Source of the DNA: Eretmocerus hayati
Taxonomy: Eukaryota > Arthropoda > Insecta > Hymenoptera > Aphelinidae
Length of the DNA: 64,000 nucleotides
Direction: 5' to 3'
Assembly (NCBI GenBank): GCA_029851415.1
Contig: CM056743.1
Location: 2,480,001-2,544,000, forward strand
Made by a program: the position numbers and the translations under genes. The notes under the pieces were generated by a model. It was given only the letters and a program-made list of their open reading frames with translations, made no database searches and was not told the DNA's origin. Below are positions 1 to 11,467 of the stretch, piece by piece. Position 1 is the stretch's first letter; the number at the start of each line of letters is the position of its first letter.

Positions 1-296
1 TTGGTTTCCATCTGCTTGACATGCGGGAGCTGGGTATAAGGTATGCATGGGGGATCTGTTGAGTAAAAAAAAAAGAACAGATCTGGTCAGTACCTCGCCA
101 CTGTACGCAGAGGTGACATCGCGCTGATGCTTTTGCGTGAGCGTGCGGTATTGATTTGAAAAAAAAAATGAAAAGAGAGAAAATGTCCCGCCCATCGTTT
201 GCAAGACGTCGTGAAATGCTTCATGAATGTGAGAAGATGTGCTAGTGTGTGCAAAATTTTGTGAAACAAGTGATCAAGTGTGTATTATTATTGCAG

Positions 297-1259
297 ATGT
301 TGGGAGAATGGGACTCCCACCCCGAAGCGGAATAGCTAGGGAAGAAATCGTTGAATTAGGGAGATGGGTCATGTATTATAGACTAGAGGGTCAACGCAAT
401 CCGGACTGGCGGATGGAAAACGAATATGTCGTAATTTCAGAGTACGACTGGGGCATTGTGTAAAAATCGTTCTTAGATGAACGGTTTGAGTGTGTACAGT
501 GTCTTGAGGTAAACTTTCCATTCTCATTAGTCAACCCATCAATCGCGTCAAAAAACTAATTGGGCAAAATTTTCCCAAAAGAGCTTCGACATCACAGTAT
601 TTCGAGATCCGACATTAATGAGGACGGTCGGATTGAGTCGTGAACAGGGTGGTGGTACATTTCTTATGCCTGAATCAGGGTATATGGTTGCGCCAGTCTT
701 TTGTCAACATTGTGGCATCGTGAGTTTTACTTTTAAATATTTTTTGATGGAAAAAAAAGAGAATATACCCATTTTATTCATCTAGATCGGCACTAGAGAA
801 TACATATGTCCCGGCTTACTGCTTAGAATGAATCACCATGTTAATGTACTCAGACAAATCAGAGTCAGTGAAATCGTTTACGACGAAGAGCTTGTGATTT
901 ACCACACGGAATGTGCATTCGGGCACGTGAGTAGAAAAATTTAATTACACCATGCGGTAGAGTTGTCATCTCACACGATAATATTTTCACAGACCGTGAC
1001 ATACTCCATCATTGAGCATGAGGAAAAGAGCTTTTACCCGGAGACGGAGGACTTTATCGGTAGCCCTCCTAATTTTGTAATACAAGTAATGCAACTATTG
1101 CCACCAAGCACATCTCTCACTTACGGATTGAGATGTGCATGTGGAGAAAATTTTTTTGAAATTTTAATCGTGAAAAATGATGTTGATTTCACGCACCACA
1201 TACAGAATGATATGCAATCATTGTCCATCGATAGTGGCAACGAAGCTGATACCGAATGA
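297..1259 (+). CDS. Unrecognised cysteine-pair protein, four coding exons, one in-frame stop
   Basis: I do not recognise this gene. Exons 297-508, 582-719, 786-926 and 993-1259 are bounded by clean splice signals (ttgcag/gtaaac, aaaag/gtgagt, tctag/gtgagt, cacag) and all internal junctions are phase 0. The first ATG in frame is at 308. A C-x2-C pair lies at the end of exon 1 (CVQC) and another in exon 2 (FCQHCGI), about 45 residues apart, as in a zinc ribbon; ECAFGH and a CAC group follow. The tail is acidic and ends at TGA 1257-1259. Exon 1 has a TAA at 461-463 where the related copy near 7690 has GAA, so this allele may be a pseudogene. A weak donor (gtgtaa) just before the TAA would bypass it in phase. 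An upstream exon may end at base 40 (donor gtatgc), matching a similar site at 6559. Zinc binding is inferred from cysteine spacing. Confidence 0.55.
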
Positions 1260-1321
1260 TGTACGAAAACCTATTGATGTACCCAATAATCATATTAAAT
1301 ACATAATCAATATTTTTCAAA

Positions 1322-1327
1322 AATAAA
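1322..1327 (+). terminator. Poly(A) signal AATAAA of the cysteine-pair gene
   Basis: AATAAA lies about 65 bases after the stop codon at 1259, the normal place for a 3' processing signal of this gene. Confidence 0.5.
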
Positions 1328-1379
1328 TAGTCAACGGTGACTTTATTGTGAATTGCCGTCGGATGTTGTAGACATAGCA

Positions 1380-1565
1380 TTCGGAAGAGAATACACTGCT
1401 CCTCTGTGGCCATCATGGATATGCAGAGTATTTTGGGGAGGAATACATTGTCTCTCTCGTGTGGATTTGAATCGGCCATCATGAGTATGTGAAATATTCG
1501 AAAAAAGAGAGACTATATTGTCTCTCTCTCTTCGAAGCCATGATGGATATGCAGATTCTTCCTCT
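1380..1565. repeat. Degenerate tandem repeat, unit about 60-70 bp
   Basis: Three imperfect units each contain a purine-rich GAGAGA block, a gaatacattgtctctctc-like core and a ccatcatggatatg-like segment. No coding sense is seen. The rest of 1328-1898 shows no gene. Confidence 0.5.
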
Positions 1566-1898
1566 GAAAACTGTGCCCTCGACCGGTATTAAGCATCAAG
1601 CTCTCTTGCTCAAAAGATGCTTCTGTGCATAGGCGCTTGCGCTTATACACAGAATATTATTATTACGATCTTGATCACATTCAAAAGTATGCTCGTTTGA
1701 AGTGCATGATGCGCATCACTTCACGAGGTGGCCCCTCCCTCCGAAGGAGAATGCTCGCGATCGCATGATAATCAGATCGATTTCTTTCCCCGGCCCGCGC
1801 TGCGCTCGCTCGCAAGATAATTAATGAGACATCATTACTCGCTGAGCGCGTACCTAACTGTAGTGACCGATGCTAGCATATGGAGCCCTATGGTGTTC

Positions 1899-2014
1899 TG
1901 TAACATCTCGTACCCGAGATGCCGGGCGCTGCTTCGGCATCTCGGGTTCGAGATGCAGTCGCGTTAAAACTGACTATATACATCTCGTTTGTCCTCCAGA
2001 CATGCAAACAAGGA

Positions 2015-2052
<38 letters not shown>

Positions 2053-3309
2053 AATTGCGATTGCGTGTGGCTCATTCGCTTGACAACCGCGGGCACAGCA
2101 AGTCACCCGGGTAACTGCACCAGGTCTAGGGTTAATTTGCATAAAAGATGTATATATAGAACTGTACTGAGGCTGCACGACCTGGTGAATCCTCGTACTG
2201 GAGCTACCCTGGGGGACGTCCTCGGTATGAGGAGGTCCTCGTCGTGGGGTTCTGTTCCATTAGAGGATTTATCACCAGCTTGCTGCAGAATCAGTACAGT
2301 TCTATCTACTGCTCCTCATTTTCCCACGAAATCATCAGCGAATATAAAAAGGCTACCTTCGTTAGCCGCGCGCGCAGAGTGCTTGGATCTGGGATCCACA
2401 CCATAGTCTTAATTTCTAGGATTATTGATCGGACTGCCATATGGATACTGAACCAGACAAGAATAGCGATACAAGATGTAAGTTGTGACTATTATTTACC
2501 AATAAAAATACAATACATTTGAAATTCTCTCTTTCAATCAACTAAACCTTGGAACTCCTTCAATATTCATATTAATCAGTTATGTAAATGAATCTTTGAT
2601 TGAATGTCAAAGAAGGTGCGGTAGTTACGATATATGAATACCCGAATGATTGAATGATTATCTTATGATACAAGATGAATTGAACTGAAACTTTTTGAGG
2701 TTTCATCTTACTTCGATGTAATGTTTAACAAAAATCAGTTATTTCAATGAATCTTAGTTCGATTGTCAGAGAAGAACTTGCAGTTACAATACATGAATAC
2801 CAGAACGATCGAATGATGATCTTATGATGCAGGAACAACTAAATTTAAAATTTTTTTTGAGGGGCCATCTGACTCCGATGCAATGTTTAATAAATGTATT
2901 TCCAGGAATTCCCCCGACCTCTCTCCCTACCTCTACCGATCCCCGTTTCCCAATCTGTCCAAATTCACGAATAAATTGCATTCCCTTTGGATTAGGGACT
3001 CGAAACTGAGGGGTGGGGCCGTAACTAGTCCCTCCCAGAGAAATCAGATTTCTCTGAGGAGAGAACGATAGCCGAGAGTAGGTGAATGCTGCTAAGCATT
3101 GGACCGAGCTCGGATGCCCAGGTGATCCCTGGAGTTCTTCAGAGCCCGACTCTGTAGTGCTCAAGGGATTCCCTCAGACACGGAAATTCGGTGAGACAGG
3201 AGCTCGCGGTGACGCCCCGGTAGGCGTCGTTAGATCTAACGAGCTCGCGACTCGTACTTTTTCAACAAGCAACGCGCGCCATCTTATAGATATCCTTCTG
3301 GATATTACA
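1899..3309 (+). mobile_element. Solo LTR related to the gypsy element downstream
   Basis: The 3' two thirds align by eye with the LTRs at 8720 and 18844: a TATAAAA with a following Ttagccgcgc-type segment, a pyrimidine-rich stretch near 2920, the phrase gagaaatcagatttctctga near 3040, the gctaagcattggaccgagct block near 3091 and the end ccttctggatattaca. The 5' third is divergent, and the TG start at 1899 is placed from the distance to the TATA box. No internal retroviral genes follow, so it is a solo LTR left by LTR-LTR recombination. It carries its own tandem duplication (units from 2577 and 2736) and a (GA)n tract at 2017-2050. I see no clear target-site duplication. Confidence 0.7.
2343..2349 (+). 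promoter_or_regulatory. TATA box of the solo LTR
   Basis: TATAAAA sits in the same relative position (about 440 bp into the LTR) as the TATA boxes at 9151 and 19275 in the complete element, followed by the same Cttagccg-type segment. Confidence 0.5.
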
Positions 3310-3980
3310 GAACGTTTCACACCAGGTAATAAAGAATGGCTTCTGTATCTCAGTGCGTGCATAATACCATATATCCTCGAGTAAATTCCTGATACATGAG
3401 CATTCCAAAATAGGTTTTGAGAGGATATGACTCCAAGGTTTTTTTACAGAAGTCTGTAACGGAATTTAGGCGACATCAACAACTATGTTTGGCAAGGCGT
3501 TCAGGTCAAGTCGTATGTGCTATCAGACAGATGCATAGAGGATGGCTTCCCTTCTTGATAGAAAAGGAGAGAGAGACCGACTCTAATGCTGTTCATGAGC
3601 AATCAGCGCGAGAGAGATGAATATTCACATCCACTCTTTTAACTGTTTGACTGTACAGCGAGACTCATTGTCAGCTCGGACGATAAGGAAGGTGGAGAGG
3701 GAGAGACCATTGCTCTTGTTTCGAGCTGCCTCTAAACTCATCTTTGTGGGTATGGAACCTCATCTGAATGGTGAGCATCATCATCATTATCAAAAAACAT
3801 TGCAAAGTTATTAACTCGATAGGTCTAGCGCTTGAGCAGTGTTCTGATGAGATTCAGAAATGGAGAAACAAGATAATCTCTCCTGGGGCTCAAAAATGAT
3901 TTACGTGACACAGTCATGATTCGTAATACTACTCACCGTTACCTTGAAAATATTATCAGGCACAAATACGAATACTACAG
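3310..3980. other. Gene-poor stretch after the solo LTR
   Basis: Short reading frames are present but none shows splice structure, known motifs or a family match. It contains purine-rich gagagaga fragments near 3570 and 3610. I see no supportable feature. Confidence 0.4.
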
Positions 3981-3983
3981 CTA

Positions 3984-4289
3984 TTCTGTGGAAACTGTGG
4001 AATTTACTCTACTTTGGGGGATTTCTTGGATCCAACTGCAATGGACAGTTTCTAAGAGTCAAATATTAGTGAATATGTGGGATTGGATTTGAATTCGTCT
4101 AGAACGTTTAAATCACTCCGAAAATTTTTGGAAAAAAGTGCGAGAGAGGAAAAAATTAATCTCGATGATAAAATGCAAGTCATAAAGTTCTTGAATGATA
4201 GTCATAGGAACAATATGCTAGAATTTAGCGTCACAGCCAATTGCTCAGACGACATTTTATATAACTTCAAGATAAAAATCAGCAGATAG
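3984..4289 (+). pseudogene. Decayed third relative of the cysteine-pair protein
   Basis: Around 3985 one frame reads FCGNCGI, matching FCQHCGI of the gene at 297-1259. At 4077-4289 another frame ends in a segment (MQVIKFLND...NCSDDILYNFKIKI) that lines up with the last exon of that gene (IQVMQLLPP...CACGENFFEILIVK). The connecting part is in shifted frames and the first CxxC is not found. It is a divergent, probably dead, copy; alternatively it is a distinct spliced member whose other exons I cannot place. Confidence 0.35.
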
Positions 4290-4868
4290 CGATATGTCCA
4301 TAATGAGTATGAATATCAACAAATATCATGTATTGATGGTATTGGTGGTAGGGGGTAGAATATGTATAACGATTCATCATATCATGGATATCCAAGTGTT
4401 ATTCTAGTCATAATTGATGAACAATGACTCTCTCATGTTCTTCTCCTCTTGTGTGGCGACGGGCTGCTACGTGCTGTCTCTTGCCATCACCAGGTGAAGA
4501 CTATCTTACGTATATGACAATAATTCAATGAAGCCGGTTCTAATCCGTCTAGTTCATCAATCAGCTTTTTTCAGTGTTATAAAAAATGAAAAAGCTGAAT
4601 GATAGATTATTGGAACGCAACGAATCAGCGAGGGAAAGTGAGAGTACATTGGCTGTGAACATTGCACTTTCAAGAGAAAAGGAAAACACTCTTGCTCACA
4701 TACCTTCGACTGATCTATCTATTGAGTCAGAATTCTAGAGAGATCAGCCAGAAGCTATGAGACAAAGAGGAAAGCTTCTACGAGAACTGAAGATTGGAAC
4801 AAAAGGAATGCTACCTCTTACCTTGTTCACTTTGTGCATGTTATTTCCATGGTATATCAAATACACTC
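4290..4868. other. Stretch with a small lysine/glutamate-rich reading frame
   Basis: Near 4588-4740 an open frame of about 50 codons begins MKKLNDRLLERNES and ends SIESEF. It is charged and helix-prone but has no recognisable family or clear splice context, so I leave it uncalled. Nothing else is visible. Confidence 0.25.
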
Positions 4869-6084
4869 ACGAGGGGAGGTCCAACGTCGCGGAACACAGA
4901 TCTTGATGAAACTCTGGGAATCATCTTGTTTTGGGCGAAAAGGGAGGTATCTCCAAGGATTTAATTCCATGGGCCTCTTTTTTGAAGATACACTTATGGA
5001 GATTAGCGTTGCCAATATACAGTAACCGTCGAAATTAATGGAACACGCATACCTTCACTGAAGCAGCGATTACTTGGACGTCCTTGGGTCTACGGCAATT
5101 TTACAAGAAGCATTCGAAAGATGAGAAGAAAATCTATCAATTCATGTCTTCCAAAAATTGTTGCAACCCAAAACTTATGTTTTTGATTGGCTCGAAGAAG
5201 TGGAAAATTCTTGATTTCAGTCAATCATCGATCATTTATCGGGAAATTACGATAGCATAAAAATTCTTGCGGGATCTTGTAGCTCTTTCTAAGACCTTCA
5301 AAATTGTTTTTTTATACATGAGTCTACGGTTTTTTGCACCCGAGTTACGAGCGATCAAAAGAGAGCAAATTCACTCGTGTTGAGGGTAGCGGAGATACAA
5401 AAAAATACGTATTCCACGATTTCGACGTAAAATCTTCTAAAAATCATGAAACATGAATCAATTATGTTTTAGAACGCACTCGAAACGACCTCAGACAGTT
5501 TGGAGAAGAAAAAGCTCATACCTCTAGATCACCAGTACCCTCGACCCGCACCAACTTCTCTTTACCAGATCACTCGTAACTCGGGTGGGAAAAACCGTAG
5601 GATAATGTATAGAGAACGATTTTGAAGGTCTTGAAAAGAACTACAAGATCCTACAAGGATTCTTGCGCTATCATGATCTCCCAATGAATGGTCGATGATT
5701 GACTGAAATGGAAAATTTTTCGTTTTTTGGAGCCGATTAAAACTATGAATTTTGCGGCAAAGAATATTTTGAAGGACATGAATTGATAGATTTTTTTCTC
5801 ATCTTCCAAATGCTTTTTGAAAAATTGCCGTAGACCCAAGGGCGTCGGAGCAGCCGCTATTTTAGTGAAACTATGCGTGTTCCATTAATTGCGACGGGTG
5901 CTGTAGGTCCATGTTGAAAAGCCGTATATGTAGATATACTAACAATGCTAATCTCTGTAGCTGTATCTCATGATAAGAGGCCCATGTGATTGAACCCTTG
6001 GAAATACCTTCATTTCTCACCAAATAGGATGATTCCCAGAGTTTCATCAAGATCCGTATTCCGCAAGGTTGGACCTCTCCTTGT
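4869..6084. mobile_element. Foldback MITE (family 1), split by a second MITE
   Basis: Left end acgaggggaggtccaacg and right end gttggacctctccttgt are inverted repeats. The internal parts match other copies at about 49060-49385, 55130-55462 and 62338-62647: a gggaatcat..ttttggtgaaaa segment, an aggtatctc..a segment, and the central palindrome around the phrase catgttgaaaag. In this copy another element (5020-5903) interrupts the centre. No protein is encoded, so it must be moved in trans. Confidence 0.65.
5020..5903. mobile_element. Tc1/mariner-type MITE with TA target duplication
   Basis: It begins CAGTAACCGTCG after TA (5018-5019) and ends cgacgggtgCTG before TA (5904-5905). The two arms are long inverted repeats: the segment starting atggaacacgcatacc is repeated in inverse as the segment ending gcgtgttccat. 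It is inserted inside the family-1 MITE. A second copy of the same family is at 57994-58872. No transposase is present. Confidence 0.7.
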
Positions 6085-6527
6085 TAGTGTACATTGAAAG
6101 AGGTAGTCCTGGATCCCGACGTAATCAAGAGTAGGAGAAGACACCTCTAAAGCCTCCGGAAGTCGTCTGCAACAGATCTCTCACATGATCTGGTTCGAGC
6201 AATGTGAAAATACTTGTTTATTGCCTGTTCCAAACCATGATGAGATAGGCCACAGTTTGCATCAAGGAATGAGAGTTTCCGAATTGAGCAGAAAAAAGAG
6301 AAAGAAATTCTATTGCACAGCGGAAAAAAATCTTTCGTCGGATAGTGAACTCGACCACTTTCAGGTATATTCGACTTCTGACAAAGTGAAGAAAAGCTAT
6401 GCGAAGCGACCATCTCCAATAGACCACTTTTGTCTCGTTTGTCAACACAATTTAATCAGTCAATGGTGGTGAGTGGACTATGGAAGCCGATTCCATCGCG
6501 ATACATCTCGAGCATCTGAGACGATTT
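6085..6527. other. Stretch with one unassigned reading frame
   Basis: A plus-strand frame at 6185-6472 (95 codons, lysine-rich centre RKKRKKF, a late CLVCQH) is open but unrecognised, with no supporting splice signals. It lies immediately upstream of the decayed relative at 6528 and could be part of it. Not called as a gene. Confidence 0.25.
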
Positions 6528-7748
6528 CCATCTGCTCAAAATGCCAAGGTCTAGTTTCAAGGTATGTACGGTAGCCCATCTGACGGCGGCTGTACTAGAT
6601 TCCGTCAGTAGCCTATATTTATACGTTGAGTAAACATCGTCAGAGAATGGTTCTATCGTTGCGACAACGTGTTGCAATCATTTATGAATATTAGTGTTTG
6701 TGGAAGTGATCAAATTGTGAAAGAATAGAAAAGTGGCCAGGTCTGCTTTCATTCCAGATATTGGTAGAATGGGACAACCACCTCAACATGAATTGATGAT
6801 GAGGGGGTAGACGGTGGTAGCTACGTGATGATGTAGCCGCTTTGTAGGGAACAGCAATAGTCTATTGGATTGCGGTGCATCGCACTGCGATAATGTTCCG
6901 GCTTACGCCGAATAACGTTGGCGACACTATTGCGGATTCATTATAAACAGAACAGTATTTATTCGAGAGATCACTCCCCCTTACAAGAAATGCAAAAGTT
7001 GATTTGAGATGAACGTTCGAGCAGCGGCGCGGATGGACTATCCTTTTCTTGGTTCATCTCGAGCTTTCATAGGTGTGCCCTGCAGGTATCGATGGACCCA
7101 AGGGTCGGCGTATCCTTGGATCCGCGGAGCCCAGGTCCCGTGGCTCCCCGTATTCGTGGCTTAATGGCTCTGAGGATCCACATATCCGTGGATCTTCAAG
7201 AATAGTATTGATTTATATGCTGACGTAAATGAGTCACTTATTCGATGAAGACTTATCATCTAACTATGATCCGGCCACTGAAACTTGTCGCGCATGTGAT
7301 GAGCCATTTCCATCGGCATGCGTGCAAATCTTAGCGGTGTCGCAGACCGCCGCTCCTGTGCGCTTTGGCTCTTATCAATTTTGACTCCGAGTTATTATAA
7401 TGAATTATTGCTAGACAATGTACTTATGGGCGCGGTGCGCCGGCAAGCACCGCCCCCTCCTAAGTTTACGCGAACTAATGCATAACGACTGTGGATTAAA
7501 ACAACGCCCGAGTGGGCGGCGTCAAAATTCGATGTATGATAAAGAATAAATAAGCGCACGTCAGAATCAAGAAAACAAGATTTGCGATCACTGGAACGCT
7601 GGATCCTGTATGCATGGACTACTGGACGCAACAGGGATGGGTGTTCGAGAGATCAACCACAATAAGACGTTACTTCGGAGTATAGTTGGGGTATCATCGA
7701 AGGCACCAGTTCGGAAGAGCGCATAGTCTGCGTAGAATGTTTCGAAGT
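6528..7748 (+). pseudogene. Decayed second copy of the cysteine-pair gene, interrupted by an insertion
   Basis: Three landmarks repeat those of the gene at 297-1259 in order: tttccatctgct followed by a donor (gtatgt after 6559), an acceptor ccag before gatattggtagaatgggaca (encoding GRMGQPP, compare GRMGLPP), and at about 7668-7747 a segment encoding SEYSWGII...CVECFE before gtgagt (compare SEYDWGIV...CVQCLE before gtaaac). A stop codon follows soon after the MGQPP start, and about 800 bp of unrelated sequence separates the two halves of the exon. The later exons are lost into the LTR remnant at 7857. Confidence 0.55.
6831..7635. mobile_element. Possible solo LTR or other insertion splitting the pseudogene exon
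   Basis: The segment has no counterpart in the homologous exon at 297-508. It starts TGTAGCCGC, ends GACGCAACA and contains a TATAAA at about 6951 followed by CAGT, as an insect LTR promoter might. No target-site duplication is convincing and no related copy is in the window, so the identity is a guess. Confidence 0.3.
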
Positions 7749-7856
7749 GAGTTGATTGATTTATATCAAGCTATACACTTTTAGTAATAACTGACACATT
7801 TTTGTAAAAAATATAGCAGTCCCACATAGCGATGTATCGGGATTGATTTATTGATG

Positions 7857-8530
7857 CCCCTGTGATATCCTCACGGTCGTAGTCTACACTCGGAAATTTT
7901 ATGCAAAATCATCAATTTGAGAATATTTTTTGCGGTGACGGGTATTGTTAAACTGAAATTATATGCAAAAACCATTAGGTTAAGATCGATTAGAAGTTAT
8001 ATGAGAAATCATAACTTGAAACAATTTTAAACATTCTTGCGGTGAAGGTTATTATCAAGATAATTAATATAGAGGAGCACTAGCTTAAATTTGATTGTGA
8101 CTGTTGAATAAACGATCTCGATCGTTGCGACGATAAAAATGTAATAAGTGGTTAAGATGAACGCGGATAAGAAATTAGTGGCTGAATAACAGTATCATTC
8201 TAGCCGAAAATCATGCGATACGCGTGATAACTGATATAGTCTGTTACGAGTTTTACCCTTTATTTGACGGTCACGGGATTAACAAAGAGAAAACCCCGAG
8301 TCATCTACTTATCATTCTCCCACGAAATTATATAAAGACCATCTGCCTTAGCCGCGCGACCAGTTCTTACCTGTAACATTATATTGTTAATTTCTAAGAT
8401 TGTTTTTACTACGGATCTCGAAGCAGACCTGATTGTAAACGGAAGATGCAAGCAGAAGTTATCAATCATTGATAAACCTACCATATATGTTATATTCTCT
8501 CTTTTTAATTAACTGAACATCGAATCCATT
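7857..8530 (+). mobile_element. Old, 3'-truncated LTR remnant of the same gypsy lineage
   Basis: From tgatatcctcacggtcgtag to about gaacatcgaatcc it follows the first 600 bp of the LTR at 8720, with many substitutions and small gaps, including the ccctttatttgacggtcacggg block, a tatataaag in place of the TATA box and the Cttagccgcgc block. It lies directly upstream of the complete element, so two insertions of related elements landed almost side by side. Confidence 0.7.
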
Positions 8531-8719
8531 CAATGTTCTCATTATCATTGCGAATTAGTTACTGTTATTTCAATGGACCTTTTGACGAATTTTGAAGAAG
8601 AGTTGCAGTGAATTGTTTTCCTGATATAGAACAACTGCAATAATTATTTTCGGATATGGAAAAACTGCAATGAATTATTTTCTAAAATAAGAGTCATTTT
8701 TCTGAATGATTGAAACAAT
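8531..8719. other. AT-rich spacer before the complete element
   Basis: Short imperfect repeats of the type gcagtgaattgttttc / gcaatgaattattttc occur here. They may be the degraded tandem-duplicated part of the remnant LTR. Confidence 0.3.
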
Positions 8720-9150
8720 TGTGACGTCCTCACGGTCGTAGCCTGCATTCAATAATTTGATGCAAAATTATTAATCTTAGGATATTCTTCGCGGTGACGG
8801 GCTTTGTTAAACTAAAATTATATAGGAAAATCATTAGGTTAAGATTGATGAAAGGCTATATGAAAAATCAAAACTCGAAATAATCTTGGCATTAAGGTAA
8901 ATAATATGAAGAAACACTAGATTAAGATTAATTAGAACTGTTCAATAAACGATCTTGATCGACGATTGAAATTTCATTAGCGCTTAAGATGAGCGCGGAT
9001 GAGGAATTAGTGGTTTACTATCATTAATTAGCCGAAAATCTACGCGTGATAACTAATATGGTCTGTCACGAGTTTTCCCCTTTATTTGTCGGCCACGGGA
9101 TTGGCCAAGAGGAAAACCCGTGTCATCTACTTATCATTTTCCCACAAAAT

Positions 9151-9157
9151 TATAAAA
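9151..9157 (+). promoter_or_regulatory. TATA box of the 5' LTR
   Basis: TATAAAA, followed about 25 bases later by gtgcagttagttc, which contains an initiator-like CAGTTAG. The same arrangement is in the 3' LTR at 19275. Confidence 0.55.
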
Positions 9158-9334
9158 AGACCACTTTCCTTAGCCGTGCAGTTAGTTCTTGCCTGTGAAT
9201 CAAACTATCAACTTCCGAAATTGTCTTTCTGAAACAACCCCGCCTGCAAATTGAACATGTAAGTGAACCTATAGAATTTCAATGAATCTACAACATACGA
9301 TATATTTCTTTGTTTAATTTATTAAACCTCGGAT

Positions 9335-9634
9335 CCTAGAGAAACAGTAACGGTTACTTTTAAATACGAAAGAACTACAATGAAATTCTAGTGAATTGAT
9401 GAAATTGTTCGCAAAAGTAAGCGCAAAGCAAACCAAAACATACCCGGAAAATATTGCAATGACTATGAACAAAAGAAATATTTTCCTAGAGAAACAGTAA
9501 CGATTACATTTAAATACGAAAGAACTACAATGAAACTCTAGTGAGTTAATGAAATTTTTCGCAAAAGTAAGTGCAAAGCCAACTGAAACATGCCCGGAAA
9601 ATATTGCAATGACTATGAACAAAAGAAATATTTT
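9335..9634 (+). repeat. 150-bp tandem duplication inside the LTR
   Basis: cctagagaaacagtaacg occurs at 9335 and again at 9485. The two units run to acaaaagaaatattttc and differ at a handful of bases. The 3' LTR carries the same two units. Confidence 0.85.
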
Positions 9635-10075
9635 CAATAAAATATCTCGGGAATCCCCCAACCCTTGTCCGCCCCGACCTGTCCCCGCTCCCCCCTCCTT
9701 GTCCATTTTCCCAAATAAATTCCATTTTTCTTGGATTAGGGACTCAGCGCACGGAGGATTAGCCCCCCGAAACTGAGGGGTAGGACCGTAATTAGTTCCT
9801 CCCAGAGAAATCAGATTTCTCTGAGGAGAGAAGGGCATTCGAGAGCAGGTGAATGCTGTTAAGCATTGGACCGAGCTCGGATGCCCAGAAAGCCTAGAGT
9901 TCTTCAGAGTTCGACTCTGTAGCGCTCAAGGGATTCCCTCAGACAGGGATTTCAATGATATAAACGCTCGCGGTAACGCCCCGGTGGGTGTCGGTAGATT
10001 AAACGAGCTCGCGACTCGTATTTTTCACACAAGCAACGCGCGCCATCTTGGAAATATCCTTCTGGATATTACAGG

Positions 10076-10081
10076 GTAAGT
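10076..10081 (+). promoter_or_regulatory. Splice donor just inside the 5' LTR
   Basis: CAGG followed by GTAAGT lies two to three bases past the LTR end. This is where a leader exon would be cut to make spliced env messages; matching acceptors precede both glycoprotein reading frames. Confidence 0.55.
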
Positions 10082-10802
10082 TTTGAAGGCCCCGGGAGAT
10101 TATCCCCACCCAAGCCTACTGCAAGCTCTATCTTTATCAGAATTCTATCAGAGAAATTTCCAGAGTATGCAAAATAGTGACGTTCTTGAAAGAAAAATCA
10201 AATCAGAAAACTGTGAATGGTCTATAATCAGAATCAGTTCAATCCAAATTCTCTTCAATCATTGGAAAAAAAATCCTCAAGATCAGTACAGAGATCTCCT
10301 TGGACGAGAGAATACAGTGAGTGACGCAACTTCGGATAAGCAACGCGATACAATGAATGTTAAAAATAAGATATTTCCTCGTATCACATGAATCTACATC
10401 GAGAAAGAAAAAATAATCAAGCTTTCTAACGTGATTGAAGTCAAGAACTTTGTGCAACTTTTAGAAGTGTCAGAAAATTTTAATGTTGAGTTGTGATGTA
10501 GTAACCTCATCAATTCACTCAGGAAAGCCACAAATAAGTGAGAATCAAAATAAAAGGGCTCGTTATAGTTTCAAAATCCACAACTCGTAAACGGGAATTG
10601 AAAATTTCCCAAAGTTCTCAGAAAAAGAAACCAATCTGCTTCACTCTTCTACTCTGGAGATGGCTCTGACCGGTCTCACCGAATACACTGCCCCCAGTTA
10701 CCGAATCTATTAGCAAAAGAGCATAAGCAGTCGATTCCAAATTCCAGAAATTTAAGAAATCGAGCAATTTCTATCATTAGTTTTTGGAATTGAACTCGAG
10801 TC

Positions 10803-11467
10803 TTGGCCAGTCCGAGGCCAGAATGTTTTGATCAAGCTCAGTCTTCAATGATGGCATCCGAAAGGGAAGATCAGTCCGTGTTGAGGCTAGTTTTAGCCAC
10901 AATTCCCAAATTTGACGGGCGAAATATCACCATTGACGAATTTCTTGAGGCTTGCGATGAAGCTTTTCACATAATCGGGGCGTCAACTGACCCTGCCTTT
11001 GTTAAATTAATATCCACGAAATTAAGAGAAGTTCGTGAATTTGCAAGACTACACAAATTTAAATCTTATCGCGAGTGTAGAAAACTTTTATATCAAGCTT
11101 TTGCCGGTTATGAGTCTGTGTTTCAGATCTTTGGTAAATTAGGGAAAATGTTTCAACACGAATATGAAAAAGAATATCATTCGCTATCAAGGTAAAAGAG
11201 ATGAAAAGTCAGATCATTAATATCACCGAGCTCGGGGGAACACTCGGTTACTCGAATGAATCAATAGAAGAACTCGTAGTCGACGCATTCCTGAACGGAC
11301 TTCTACCGGAACTAGAAATCAAATTCAAGGCCAGACCTAACAATTTAGAAGAAGCTATCGGCAATGCTATCAGATTCGAGCGGGGGTACGGACTCTTACT
11401 CGCCACTAACGAGACTCAAGAAAGCTCCCGAGGAGCAGAAAAGTCGAACAATTCCGAGATCGGGTGA
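10803..11467 (+). pseudogene. gag: Gag remnant of the gypsy element
   Basis: Gag is the structural capsid protein of the element. The first frame (10803-11195) includes IPKFDGRN and FLEACDEAF, the start of the capsid domain as in insect errantiviruses. It stops at 11193 and the next capsid part continues in another frame (11201-11467: TELGGTLGY, FLNGLLPELE, FERGYGLL). No CCHC zinc knuckle is visible, which is usual for errantivirus Gag. The frame change and the early stop make it non-functional. The leader 10074-10802 is non-coding apart from short frames. Confidence 0.75.

Larger units (their letters stand above)
8720..10073 (+). repeat. 5' LTR
   Basis: The start and end are fixed by comparison with the 3' LTR: identity begins at tgtgacg and stops after attacag. 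It holds a TATA box at 9151, a poly(A) signal at 9714-9719 and a 150-bp tandem duplication at 9335-9634. It differs from the 3' copy by scattered single bases and a short gap near 9890. Confidence 0.93.

Noticed and set aside
9314..9838. A 174-codon minus-strand frame in the LTRs, repeated at 19438-19830
   Set aside because: It is antisense to the LTR, contains the 150-bp tandem duplication as repeated hydrophobic segments, and has no independent support.
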